Shown here: positions 44,654 through 56,555 of the stretch, in pieces | How the letters are laid out: each line of letters opens with the position of its first letter | Position numbering within the stretch: the stretch's first letter is position 1 | Source: Tolypeutes matacus | Taxonomy: Eukaryota; Chordata; Mammalia; Cingulata; Chlamyphoridae | DNA length: 64,000 bases | NCBI GenBank assembly: GCA_026826555.1 | Contig: JAKSZT010054573.1 | Span: 3,724,286-3,788,285, forward strand | Reading direction: 5' to 3' | Position numbers and translations under genes: made by a program | Notes under the pieces: generated by a model | Seen by the model: only the letters and a program-made list of their open reading frames with translations | Databases searched by the model: none | What the model was told of the DNA's origin: nothing

Positions 44654-45108
44654 GGGGGCAGATGTGGCTCAAATGGTTTGGCGTCCGTCTGCCATATGGA
44701 GGGACATGGGTTCCATACCCGGGACCTCCTGGTAAAAAAAAATATATATATATATAGAAGGTGCATGGGCTGCCAGGCTCTGTGTGCTGGTGAGCTGCCA
44801 GGCCCCGGGAGCCATGCAGCAAGATGATGATGTAACGGGAGAGAGACTCAGGGGAGAGACAAGACGAGACGCTCTGAAAGCTCTGAAAACCAGGAACCGA
44901 GGTGGCGCAGGGGGCAGGACACCTCTCTCCTACATCGGAGGTCTCCAGGATCGAATCCTGGTGAAGACTAGAGGAGGAGGATGAGAAGAGATGGCAGGAA
45001 ACAGATACAGAGAATTGCCCAGCGAATGGACACAAAACAGCAATTGAGGAAAGGGGCGGGGGTTAAAATGGATAAAGTAAATAAATAAATCTTAAAATAT
45101 ATATATAT
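44654..45108 (+). repeat. Long dimeric DAS-type SINE
   Basis: Head 'gggggcagatgtggctcaaa', first B-box-like 'gggttccatacccgggacct', an (at)n-interrupted linker, and a GC-rich body. A second tRNA-like module reads 'aggaaccgaggtggcgcagg' with 'ggatcgaatcctggtgaaga', and a (taaa)n tail follows. The flanking atatttaa (44646-44653 and 45109-45116) is a plausible 8-bp target duplication in AT-rich DNA. Confidence 0.87.
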
Positions 45109-45116
45109 ATATTTAA

Positions 45117-45552
45117 AATATGACTTTGAACATTGACAGATTATTAAAATTGCCCATATTCAGTTGTTTATTATTATTATTATTTTTAGTTGTTTATTAT
45201 TTTTAGGATATACTAATGAATTGATGAAATATTAAAATATTTTCATCATTTGAAATTTATCCAACATTCCATAAAAACTACATCAGACAATAAGACATTT
45301 TTAAAGGAAAGTTACCAAATTTAGCATATCAAATAATTTATTTTATGGGATACGAAACATTGTGAACATCCCATTTAGTCTTATTGATGAAAATGTATTA
45401 ATTTATTTTTAAATCAATATAAGTCATCTTCAAAAAGATATAAGTATTTTTTTTCCAATATGACTTCCAGTGAAAACTTACCTCGGAGTTATTTTCAATG
45501 TCTTTGCCCAGCTCTGTTATGATTCCTATGTAGCAGAGGTGATTAGATATAT
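45117..45552. other. No recognised feature
   Basis: AT-rich spacer with (tta)n near 45168-45186. Confidence 0.4.
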
Positions 45553-45557
45553 GCTAT

Positions 45558-46219
45558 TGTTGCAGTTTGATACTGTTTATGAATTCCAAAAATAGATATT
45601 GGATAATGTTTGTGAAGTGGTCTGTTCCCCTGGGCATATTAGATTGTATTGGATTCAGAGCTTTCACTTTTACTTGATTAAATTAAGATTAAGGCTTTGA
45701 TGGGGCCACATCAGTAGGACGTTGAGTCCTCGCTCTCATGGTGGGAGGGGGGACTCACAGAGAAAACTACACGGCTGAGGAAGCAGAGTTTTGGAGCTGG
45801 AGCCCTGGGAAGTAGATACACAGAGAAGCAGAAACGTGTGGAAAGAGAGAAGCCTCATCAGACACAGCAGAGGCCCCAGGAAGAGAGACGAGCCATTAGC
45901 CTGATAGTCTACAGCTGACCTTGTGGAATGGCCATAGCAGCTGAGCCCGGAGAGAAAAGAACCCCAGGAGACAGAAGAGACTTATCTCAGCCTACAGCTG
46001 ATATTGGAAGAAGCTGGGACCATGGAGCCAAGAGAGGAAGAGGGAGCCGGGATGTCGGCAGCCGTCTTGCTCCAACACGTGGCAACAGACTTTGGTGAGG
46101 GAAATAACTTACACTTTATGGCCTGGTAACTGTAAGCTCCCACCCCAAATAAATACCCTTTATAAAAGCCAACAGATTTCTGGTATTTTGCATTAGCACC
46201 CCTTTGGCTGACTAAAACA
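45558..46219 (+). mobile_element. LTR-A solo LTR, copy 6
   Basis: Starts tgttgcagtttgatactgtt and ends 'ggctgactaaaaca'. The perfect 5-bp repeat gctat flanks it (45553-45557 and 46220-46224). 'caaataaataccctttataa' holds the polyadenylation signal. This is one of two sense-strand copies. The YY1-like site is degraded (cagccgtcttgc). Confidence 0.9.
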
Positions 46220-46224
46220 GCTAT

Positions 46225-48425
46225 CATGACATTTTCCATGGAAATCTTCAAAATTGCTGCAATTAAATATGATTAACAACCATCCAAAACTTGATGCCTA
46301 TTGTAGAAATCAAATGCAGAAACCAAAAGGAAGTTTTGGAATGGGCAGTTTGGGAAAGAACCAATGGGTAGTTTGGCTGACACTTGTGATATTTGGCCAA
46401 TATGGCGTGGATGCCGCTGACATCCATTAGCATCCCAATTCGTGAATCCGATCGGACTCCCCAGCTGCTCAGTCCTCAGTGGACCAGCGCTGTCAGTTTG
46501 GGCTGAGGTGAGTGGGCATGGATATCAGTAACCAATTCAGACATGGGTTGAATTGTAAAGGCAGATGAGAAGTAGTTTCCACCGAGAGGAATAGCAATTA
46601 GACACACCCAGTTTTTGGAACCGGCATCTTCTTGGTATGGATTATTCAAATGATTCCCGTGGGATTTTTATAGATGAAAACATGAGATTTGAGGAAAGAA
46701 TCCCCATCGTCAGGTAATATAAAAATAATGGCGATATATTATACATATATCATGCCCTGTAGGCTTTATATAAATAATTCAGTTAGACTAATACATTGTT
46801 TCATCATATCTCAATTGAGTGAAATATTAACTCATATAGTAATGTGTCCCTAAATTCAATCTCGAATGCAATTTAAAATAGCTTTGTTTCAAATACAAAA
46901 TTTGGGGTCTGGTGCCCTACTTTTGCAAGGGAAAAATATAATTTTCTGGGACTAAGCATAGATTACAGAAGGAAAGCATATTTTGTCAATTTTCTATTTT
47001 GAGGTGAGCTAAACATGAGAGAGAAGACCGCTTATTTAGTAGGAAAGAAAGGAAACATGTGGCGTGAAGGAAACACCAAGTAAACACACTTAGCTCCTTG
47101 CACAGCTCACGATTTTTAAACATATTGCCTAGATCGTGTTCAGCTATACTTGCTATATAGCTTGTTGTTAAAAAGCAGCAGATTTGGAACTGGAATTTTC
47201 AGTTTCTCAAGTCAGTAATCAAAGTGAAAAGCGACACACATTTGAAAACGCTGTTGGGATTTTCCCCAGTGATTGACAATCCTGCGAGAAGCTGCCATGC
47301 TGGAAACAAACTTTCTCTGTTTCCAGCAGTCCAACGGATTTCTCTTCCAGTGCCACCATGCTGAAGGAGGAAGGTATCAGTTGACACACTGCTATCCTAA
47401 TCTGTGTGGGGAGATTCGCACATTACGCGAGGCATTCTGGAATTGATAGAGGCCGAGGAGATAGCTGACATATTTCTTCTGGAGCATTCTCTAGAAGCTC
47501 TGTTCGATTATGTCTTTCACTGTCACCTGTCCATTTTCTAGTGCCTGGCAAGTACGTGGAATTCGTATAAGGTGAGTGCGCCTATAATACAGTGCCTATG
47601 CGTTCCCATTTGCATTTTACACTTACCTCTGTGCAGGTTTCTCTGGCCGCCTTCAGTCTCGTGGCTTGTTCCATGTCTCCTGTTTATTGCAGCCATATTT
47701 CTGCATCCCCCTCAAACATCTTACTCTTGTAAACTTGTTTCAACGAAGTAAGTGGTCAGCAACACATAAAACCCTTTGGTAAAGCAGTCGCCCAAATAAT
47801 TCTAAACCGTCCATGCGTACCTACAGGCACGGAATTGTTTTCAGAACAGATGGCATTCCTGGTGTCACAGAAGGCACGAGTTCTCCGATCGCTTCACAAC
47901 ATGAGGTCAACAGCCTCTTAACTCCGCGCTGCCTGCCCGGACCAACACGTCAGTTAGTGTGCAGTGTGCCTGGGCTGGTGAACCTTTACGCTTTCCTTTC
48001 CTCCAAACCCCTGGAGAGAAAGAGGTTGGACTTGGCCTTCACTTCTGGCGAAGCTCGCACTCTGGGGGGCAGAGAGCAGCCCCAGAAATAAACACGTTTG
48101 TAAGCATCACACACCCCGAGCCATCGGCGTGGGCAACGACTGGGCGTCCACAAGAGGAAGCGACTACAGTCTTGCTTTCCTGGACTCGGCTCTCCTGGTG
48201 GAACACAGAGAACAAGTGGGACTTGTGAGGATTGTGCCCCGAAGCCGTCAGCAAGGAACTGGATGTCACAGCCGACGGTGGAGGTGACGCAGGGTGGCCC
48301 TCAGGGACAGAACCCTGCAGGACTGCCCGCCGTTGCTGAGCTCAGCGCAGTTTGGGGACTACAAAGGCTCAGCTGCTAAGTTCTGCTTTGTCGATGTTTG
48401 GGAAGTAAAATTATGAAATAAGCAC
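46225..48425. other. No recognised feature; GC-richer 3' part
   Basis: About 2.2 kb. The first half is AT-rich. From about 47800 to 48420 the sequence is GC-richer with scattered CpG, and overlapping frames of 76-92 codons run on both strands without a domain. I cannot assign it to a gene or repeat. Confidence 0.4.
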
Positions 48426-48893
48426 TGTGTGAGTTTGCCAGAGGTGCCGTGGCAGATGCCACACGGTGGATTGGCTGAAACGAGAGAAACTTCTTGGCCC
48501 TTGGTTTTAGAAGCCAGAAGTTTCGAATCAGGGCTGTGGCTCAGCCGTACCTTCTCTCAGTCCGGCGAGTCCTGGCACCGCTGGCCGCCAGCCTCGGGAT
48601 CCCTGGGTTCCATCTCTCTCCCGTCACACGGCAAGCCCTTGGGCTCCTCCTTTGGCTTTCTCTGCCTCCTGGCTTCTCCTGTGGTCTGGTGTCTGCTGAC
48701 TTACTCTGCCTGAAGTCCCTCTCTTACTAAGGCCTCGGGGAATACGGATTACGAGGCAACCTGAACGAATTTGGCCGCACACTAACAGGTAACAACATCT
48801 TCCAAGGTTGGTTTTACAAACGGGTTCACACACACAAGGAAAGCAGACTAAGGTTTGAATCTGTCTTCTCTGGGGTACTCGATTCAACCCACA
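48426..48893 (-). mobile_element. MLT1-like LTR
   Basis: Reverse LTR order: 'gtgagtttgccagaggtgcc', 'acggtggattggctgaaacg', 'ggttttagaagccagaagtt', 'gtggctcagccgtaccttct', ending 'gattcaacccaca'. Several landmarks are shared with MLT1 and LTR-B. It is GC-richer than the others. No duplication was found. Confidence 0.55.
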
Positions 48894-50779
48894 AAATGAA
48901 TATTTCTAATGTGACTTTAATGAGCCCACTAAATCTAAATGAATTAGTTTTCTCCTATAGATTCTGTACCCTATGTGGCAAAGTGTTTTTTTCGATTTTT
49001 ATATATAGCCATTTTAAATTTTCTTTTAAAGTTCAGATAATTATAGTGACATTAATTTGCTTATGGGCCAACATAGATAATGACAAAAATCTCTATGACT
49101 AGTACTAATAATTAATTAGGGCTTCCAAAGAATTCATTAAAACTTCAGACATGGTGTAATGCACGCTCTGAATATTTTGGAGATAATTATAGAATCCAAT
49201 TACTTCTTTTTCATTTACAATCCATATTAACTTGTATATGTTGTCCAATATTTTGACACCTCACTTACTTTATTTAAAACATAAGGAACCGTGATTCTTA
49301 TCTCACAGAGTAAGCAAAGTTAAGGCAGATAATAGCATAAGGCAGGTTCTTAGAAAGTATTTCCTCATTTGTTGACACTACTTGGGATCATGGATGCTAT
49401 ATGATAACGTTTTTGGTAATCGTTAATGATCCTTAAATTACTCTGTGCAAATAAGGAAGTTGTAATGTAATTATTCATATCAAATGCATGTCTGTCTTAA
49501 TTAATATAAATTAATAAATGCTCAATCAATTACTTGACAGTTGGACTTGAGATTCTAAATAGAATGGGTAGTTTGAAAGTGAGGGGCTAAATTCTGGAGC
49601 TGGTTGCAACCCGCAGGCTCTTGTTCTCAGTAGAGAGAAGGGGCCAGGGTTCCAGGACCCTGGTTTGGCTTGGATCATCCCTTCTCTCCATGACTGGTGG
49701 CTTTCTCCTAAAGTTAGTGTCAGCAGCTCAACATAACGCCGGGAGTGAGATCGTCAAACACAGCGACGACGCTGCCACGTTCTTTCTTCCCTCTTCCCTG
49801 CCATTTTTCCTACATTCTTTTTCATTTGTCACTTTTCATAAATTAAAGCCTCTGTCACACATAATCTTGGATCACAGCCATAGCCTTGGTGCTTCGCCGC
49901 CATCATTCTCGGGAGAATCGTCCATGGTTAGGGTGAGGATGGTTGCTCATCGCATACTGAGGCCGAGGCTGACGAGGTCTCAGCACGAGATGTGAATGAG
50001 GGAGGGGCAGGGCTGAGAGCCATCCCTGTGCCTGCCCTGGAATGGAAGACCTCAGTGCCTGGACAGCTTTGCTTCCTACCAAGCTATCAACCCCACCAAG
50101 GCCCTGAGGTCTGATGGTAAGTGAGGACTGATCCACTTCATGAGGCAAGTAGGCTCTGAAATCTCCACCATAAAGACGTGAGGTCAAAGGCAGGGTGGAT
50201 CCTCATTAAATATCCAAAGGGTATCACTTATTTCCATTGGATAGACACGTTTGCAACTCCAAAAGAATGAGCTGTCCTTTCCTAATACCCATAAATTAAA
50301 AATAATCGGTAAAAGGAAAGTTTCAAAGTAAACAACCATATCACACAGAGGTACCAAAACTTTACATGCAGAAACATTTGTTTCTTATGCTTTATGACCT
50401 AAGACTGCCCATAGCAATAATTGCATTTAATAAAACACATTTTGGAAAACGAAAAAAAAAAAGCACCTCATAGATTGATTTTTGATTTCTCATCCCTGTT
50501 CCTCTGAGAGAGACTTTGTAGTTTCCGTTTCTCAAAAAGTGAGTTCCATAAAGTGAGTGTGGACTGTCCGTCAGACAGTAATGCTAGAGAATCAAACACT
50601 GTACAGATGTGATTTGATATTAGAATAGGTGGAAAAGGAAAGTTCTTGTAGGAAGAGTGTCAGTAAAGAGAGAAAGGAAGAAGAAAGTACAAAAACCATT
50701 GCGTTGGCTACGTGCTTTCCTAGCCGCTCACTTTATTATAGTCTCAAGCAAGCAGCCCCCACTTATCTCCAGTGATCTA
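48894..50779. other. No recognised feature
   Basis: About 1.9 kb of mixed composition. A string 'gatggtaagtgagg' near 50114 matches a strong 5' splice site consensus by itself, but no open exon precedes it convincingly. Confidence 0.45.
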
Positions 50780-51320
50780 CCTTCCTTTTTCCTCAATCCT
50801 ATGCCATCTGACTTCTGTACCCAACATGCCATCGAAACTCATCTTGCTAAGGTTACCGATTACCTCCTGCTTGGCAAGTCCAAAGGGATTTTTTGGTTTT
50901 CCTCTTTCATGACTTGTTCCTTCTGCATTTCCAGGAAGCTCTTATCAAATTTGTTCAAAGGCAACTTCACTCTGCCTGCGTTTTATCCTCTTCTCCCTTT
51001 ATAGCTCTGTTCCAGGAACTCCCAAGGTTCTAAAACTGAATTCCATCTAGAACCAATGTAAATTCCTGAGTCTTTATTACAATTATCAAGTGTTGAATAG
51101 ATTCACTCATCAAAGCTGCCTCTTCAAAACAGAATGATTACCTTTCCTAAAGCTTTCTCCTCTTATATTCTCTATTTTTAATAACATGCTAAGGAATAAC
51201 ATTATTGTTCAGTTTCTCAGTCCAGAAACCTGCATGTAGTCCTCCTTGAGTACTCATCTTGTCCATCCCATCATAGTTTCCATAAATTCATGTGGTCCTC
51301 TGAATTGTCAAATTGTTAAA
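50780..51320 (+). mobile_element. L2 LINE fragment with RT remnant
   Basis: The plus-strand frame 50657-51004 includes 'ETHLAKVTDYLLLGKSKGIF', which follows the L2/CR1 reverse-transcriptase motif spacing 'ETALAKVTNDLL...KSNGLF' from memory. Farther on, 'ccagaaacctgcatgtagtc' and 'ctccttgagtactcatcttg' match the downstream L2 part, so the copy has internal deletions. L2 is pre-placental in age. No functional enzyme is possible. Confidence 0.7.
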
Positions 51321-54300
51321 AATAAAAATTCCCAATATATATGCTCTTAGGCAATGCTGTTTTGGGGGTAATTGACAACTTTGGAATGCTTTGGAACCAG
51401 AGGTTTCTAAACTTCCTCAATACCCCTATTTTTAAAAAAGGACAACAAAATGTATGGATTACATGGTGACTTCTTAGCTAAAGAAACATGTTTCATAAAG
51501 GTAGAGACTCACAGTAAAAGAGATAAGATAGCAGCTAGTGGAAATTCTTTGGCAGATCGCCCTGTGAAAAAGTCAATATGGAAGTCCTTGTAGGAGAGTC
51601 TCTTATAGAAAAGAAAGATAAATTCATGGAGAAGTTCAAACGTTCCATACTAGGTCTAAAAATCAGTGCTTTCCAATTCTGTACAGATTGCCTGAGCACA
51701 ATCTGACTGCCTAAAAGTGTGGTCCCTTGTGCAGTTCATCTCTGCAGCCAGTGCACAGACTCAATTCCAAATATGTAGCCGAACCTCCAACACTGTTGAG
51801 TAAACGTTGAATGATGTAGAAGGGAATGGATTTTTCAAAGACCACAGACTAGAAGGCAATGGAATGGATAAGGGCCCAGCAATTCTTCCTCTGGGAATAA
51901 CGGACAAGTTAGGAATAGAAAATTGAAGAGATAAATAGCAGAGATTCAATGCCTACCAAATGTATTAGGTGCTACAATATATAAAAAACAGAATAGTTCC
52001 AATGATCAGAAACACCACAGTAGAATCCTGCAGCCAGAGAACCATGTCCATGGTGTTAATCCTATCAAGAATTCTCCAGAAGTTTGCATCAGGGAGCCTG
52101 GATTGCTTCGTTGTACTGAGAAGGGAGTTCTGAGGCAGATGGAGCCATGGGCCACGGAGGGGTAGGAGTTGTCACAGATCGGGGCATGTTTTCAGCACAT
52201 ACTGTGGGAGAGTCATCCTGTGCTTAAGAACTAACTCTGGAGATAGCTTCTTGGCATCAAAGTCTCTTTATCCTTGTTCCATCTCCCACCGATTCTCTGT
52301 GGTCATCAGCAGGGACCTCCAATGACATTCTCATACTCTCCTTAGAGTGCCTTGTGCCACCCAGTACAGATCAGGGTGTGATAAATACTCTGTAGAAAAA
52401 ACCAAACATATGAGTCCATTTTTCAGAGAGCCCCTATTATTCTTGGGGCCGCCATATCTTTTACTTTGTTTTAGTGAATTCTTTACACGATTCTAGTAGG
52501 GAGAGGATGCAAGGATGCAGAATATTTCTTTTAATTTCACCATGCACAGGCTGAGGTGGCAGGGCCACCTTGGAGCTGAACTACAGGGCTGAGCTGCTTT
52601 TGAAGTTCTGTGACTAAATTGCGTTCTTACAATTGGGCTGTCCCCCCACAGCCAGTATCAGCCCTGAACCAGATATGAGACAGGCTGAGCCTTCTCTCTT
52701 TCCTTTTTACTCATCTGACTAATCTTCCACTCCAAATATCAAGTCGTAAAAACATCCGAGAGTGGAGACCACAACTCTTTTCCCACACTTACTATGATCT
52801 TCTCTGGATCCCCTTTCCTGTCATTTCATAGTATAAAATAAAACACAGGCTCCAGTTCTCCTGAAAAATAGTGATTTAAAGAACCCCAAAGTTTGTTCTT
52901 ATTCTAAAAAACAAAGGCAGGGCATAGTGTGTGTTAAAAAAAAAAAAAAAATCACAGTTCCTACCTGATCCTAAAATGGATACACATTGCTCGTTGTAAA
53001 TACAGGTACAGTTTTACTAATTGTATATTTACCAGTTGGAAATGATATTCCATTTGCCTTTTCCTCCCTTCTCCTTTGATTCCCCAAGAGCACATAATAT
53101 GACGAGCAGCAAACAAAATTCAAAGTTGGCAGATTTGCATTCCCTTCCTAACCTGCCACGTAGCTTCTGCTCTATTAGTTACTGATGACAAATCTATTAG
53201 CCAGCCTGTTGCGTGATTCTAGGGAAGGGGTTTTGTAAAGAACTTGTAAAAGTCTTCTGTACCTCAACTCCTCATCATCTACTTAAGTGCCAGTGTTAGC
53301 TTGGAAACAGGTTTGAAAAATGCCCTGACTGCTAGTCAATCAGTAACCTCTTTTTCCTTACCCCCAGCCTAGTAGATGAGATGACTATCAGTTTAGCTAT
53401 TAAGAGAAAGGCCACTATTTTGAGTCATTCAGACCTAATTTAAAATTCTAAAGACCTTGCATGCAATCAAATCAAATTAAAAAACAAGTACCTTTTGCCA
53501 CCCTTTCAAGTATTCCTATAAATAAAATATTTTGTACATTTACAGAATGAATGGCTTTTAAATGTGAGATTCCATTTGGTGACATAGTAGAAGAAGAATA
53601 AAAAAAAAAAAAGTTTCTTCTATAGAAGAAGAAATGATGACTGGTAGGTCTTGGGGTTGGGGAAACCAGCTCAGCTCTGCCAGCTGGGCTCAGGATCTTA
53701 GCATCTAATATTTCCTATGGATACTCTGAGCTTATCTCAGGATAAGGAATCACAAAGCAAGCTGATAAACTAGGGCAGCTCAGGACAAGGTTCTGTCCAG
53801 CCTAATTTATTGGCAAGTGTTTAAAGAAACACACTGCAGGTTCCAGCAGTAAGGCTGTTCTGTGGTTCTGCCCTCACAGCACATAAAAGTCTAAGACTGT
53901 AATGGCCCCTTACTTAATCCCTGATCAGCTTTCTACGTCTCTCTAAAAATGCCACCTGCTCTTTCCTCTCCACTCAGCATGTCCTTTAGAAATATCTGAC
54001 TGACTTACAAGCACAAAGCCACATGTTCTACTTTCAAAGGTTATTTGATGTAAAGTACCATCATGCAGAGTAGAAAGTATCTGAAAATAGAGTGACTTAA
54101 CTTATTTGATGGTGGCCAGCCACGCACTAGCAATACAGATTGATCTTTCCAAGGACCTTTTCGTGATCACTCACAAGCTCCTGGGTAAGCATGAAAGTTT
54201 CAACCCAAGAGATTGTAAGACTTCTTTGGTGTCACCCAGCAAGTTGTGTTCTTCTGTTTCATTAAATGATTTCCCTCTTTTCTCTGGACTTTTCAGCAAG

Positions 54301-55014
54301 GGAATTATAGACTTTGAAGACAATTACCTATGTATTGTTAAGAGAGCTGCTTGGTATGTGAATGAAATGATGACCTATTTGCCAAGGAGAATAAGAAACG
54401 TGGTGAGATACGCCCAAATGGAAATTTTAGATTTCAACTTGACCTTGAATCTTGAATTGAACTTTGCTCACGAGTAGAAAATTATAGTGATATGTTCCAT
54501 ATCATATTTAATAATTGTGAAATAGTTAATAAAAATTAAATATATGTCATAGTGGCATAGATAGATTTTCTGTACAGGTCTGAAAGAATGGGCATACTTT
54601 CTATCATTTAATTTTTAAAAACCAGTTACTAAAAAAAAAAAAAATAAAACTAGTAATAGTTATCAAGCACAACTCTATTCATTCTTTTATATGAGAAAAT
54701 TAGAAAAAAATATCACAGCCAAATGAAAGTCAAAGGACTTGGAACATTTATAAATCTGTGAGAAATGAGACTGAAGACAAACAATTGTCTTCATAGATTA
54801 AATGAAGTTTAAAGAGTTTGCCTAAAATAGTAGAAAGGATTGTTATGTCCTACTTCTTTAAAATCTAATGATCCCAGTGCTAGGAAGGAAAAGAAAGGAA
54901 AGAGTTTAATTTATTGGAAATCTAGGGTCCAATATTTTGGCTTCAACACTTAAGCAAGTGGCTCCTCTAGTCTGTCTTAACTATTTCTGAAGGGTAACAA
55001 ATAGAAAAAAAGTA
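51321..55014. other. Longest stretch without recognised repeats
   Basis: About 3.7 kb of mostly AT-rich, high-complexity sequence with short A-runs near 52936-52951, 53600-53612 and 54631-54643. A 123-codon frame at 54106-54477 (+) has no recognised domain. Nothing else is assignable. Confidence 0.45.
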
Positions 55015-55018
55015 TCAG

Positions 55019-55400
55019 AGAAGCAGATGTGGCTCAAGCGATTGGGCTCCCGTCTACCATATAGGAGGTCCAGGGTTCGATTCCTGGGGCCTCCTGGTGA
55101 AAGTGAGCTGGCCCGCGCAGGAGCGCTGGCCCAGGCGGAAGCTGGTACAACAAGATGACACAACAAAAAGAGACACAGAGGAGAGACAATAAGAGATGCA
55201 GCAGACCAGGGAGCTGAGGTGGAGCAAGAGATTGAGTGCCTCTCTCCACCCCAGAAGGACCCAGGATCAGTTCCCGGTGCTGCCTCAAGAGAAGACAAGC
55301 AGACACAGAAGAACACACAGCGAATGAACACAAAAAGCAGATAGGGAGCGAAAAAACAATGGCGGGTGGAAGGGAGAAATAAATAATCTTTAAAAAGAAA
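55019..55400 (+). repeat. Long dimeric DAS-type SINE
   Basis: Head 'agaagcagatgtggctcaag' with the best preserved B box of the window ('ggttcgattcctggggcctc'). A body 'gaaagtgagctggcccgcgc' follows. A second tRNA-like module reads 'ggagctgaggtggagcaaga' with 'ggatcagttcccggtgctgc', and an A-rich tail ends near 55400. I could not define a target duplication with confidence. Confidence 0.87.
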
Positions 55401-56189
55401 AATGTTGTGTTCAAATAAGTTTGATATAAGCCATGAAGTAGTATCATTAGTGTACTACAGGCCTTTAAATACCCTTAAACATAGAAACCTATTTATTGCT
55501 GTTTGCCTACAAAGTACCCACATTTAGGTAACATTGGAAAACAGCTTTGGGTTGCAAATAATGATATCCACAAAATCCCACATTTTGGGAGTTCTTAAAA
55601 AATGACTGAAACAATAAAACTATATTTGCATATGTTTTCCAGTGAAAAATACTTTAGTGATGTCCCCTCTCAAAACAAGGAAAATGTCCCAAACATCATT
55701 TGGTCATTAATGGGATCTACTCATTATTTATGAGAAAAAGAAACTTACCTTGGTTGAAAACAACATGTAACAAAATGAAATTCAAACCTATATATTGGGT
55801 AAAGGACATATGTAAACAAAGCGATTAAAAGGAATAAAATTGAGAGAGATCATTTAGATGCCCAGAACATGAAACGGTTGACCATGATATTAATTTCAGG
55901 CAATAATGGCTTCCGATTTAAAAATTCTGAATGTGACACTGATGAACACTTTTAACAATGAGCAGACGACTTTCCACGTACCATTTAGCGGTCTGTAAAG
56001 GCGTGGAGCCCATGCTGTGCTCCAGACACACGCCTGGCTCACACCCAACCTTAGGGCACCAGGATCAACCAGTGCTTCAAGTTTGGTCCTTGTTTGAGTT
56101 TCTATTTTCTGGGTTCTCTTCCCCTCAAGGATTTCCCTTACATTTCACCTACTTGGTCATGCATCCATATATATTTTTAAAAGTATATG
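55401..56189. other. No recognised feature
   Basis: AT-rich spacer with nothing assignable. Confidence 0.4.
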
Positions 56190-56555
56190 CAATGTTTTAG
56201 GCATTTTGAATCAACATGGTTGCACCAAGTCACGAATCTACAATATATCTGCAAGAAACATTAGAAGACTTATTCTTAATTGTCCTGTGTGACATGGCAA
56301 TGACAGATACAGGTCATCGTATGTTTTGTCATAACTTATAACACTGTGCAGGACAGAGTGTAAACTACAATGTAAACCACAGTCCACGGTTAGTACAATG
56401 TTTCAGTATGTGTTCATCATTTGTAACAAATGTACCACACTAATGAAAGATGTTGTCAGTGGGAGGAAGTGGGGTGTGGGGTGGGGCATATGGGAATCTG
56501 CTATATTTTTTATATAACATCTATGTAACCTAAAACTTCTTTAAAAATAAAAAAT
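56190..56555 (+). mobile_element. L1 3' UTR and tail
   Basis: Closely parallels 3070-3556: 'ggcaatgacagatacaggtc', 'gagtgtaaactacaatgtaa', 'tggggcatatgggaatctgc', 'tttttatataacatctatgt' and 'cctaaaacttctttaaaaat'. 5'-truncated, no coding part. Confidence 0.78.

Noticed and set aside
44565..45035. 156-codon minus-strand frame
   Set aside because: Antisense to a long SINE; similar frames recur in the other SINE copies.
50106..50124. Strong 5' splice site consensus as an exon end
   Set aside because: A single consensus match occurs by chance often in 64 kb, and no credible exon or acceptor accompanies it.
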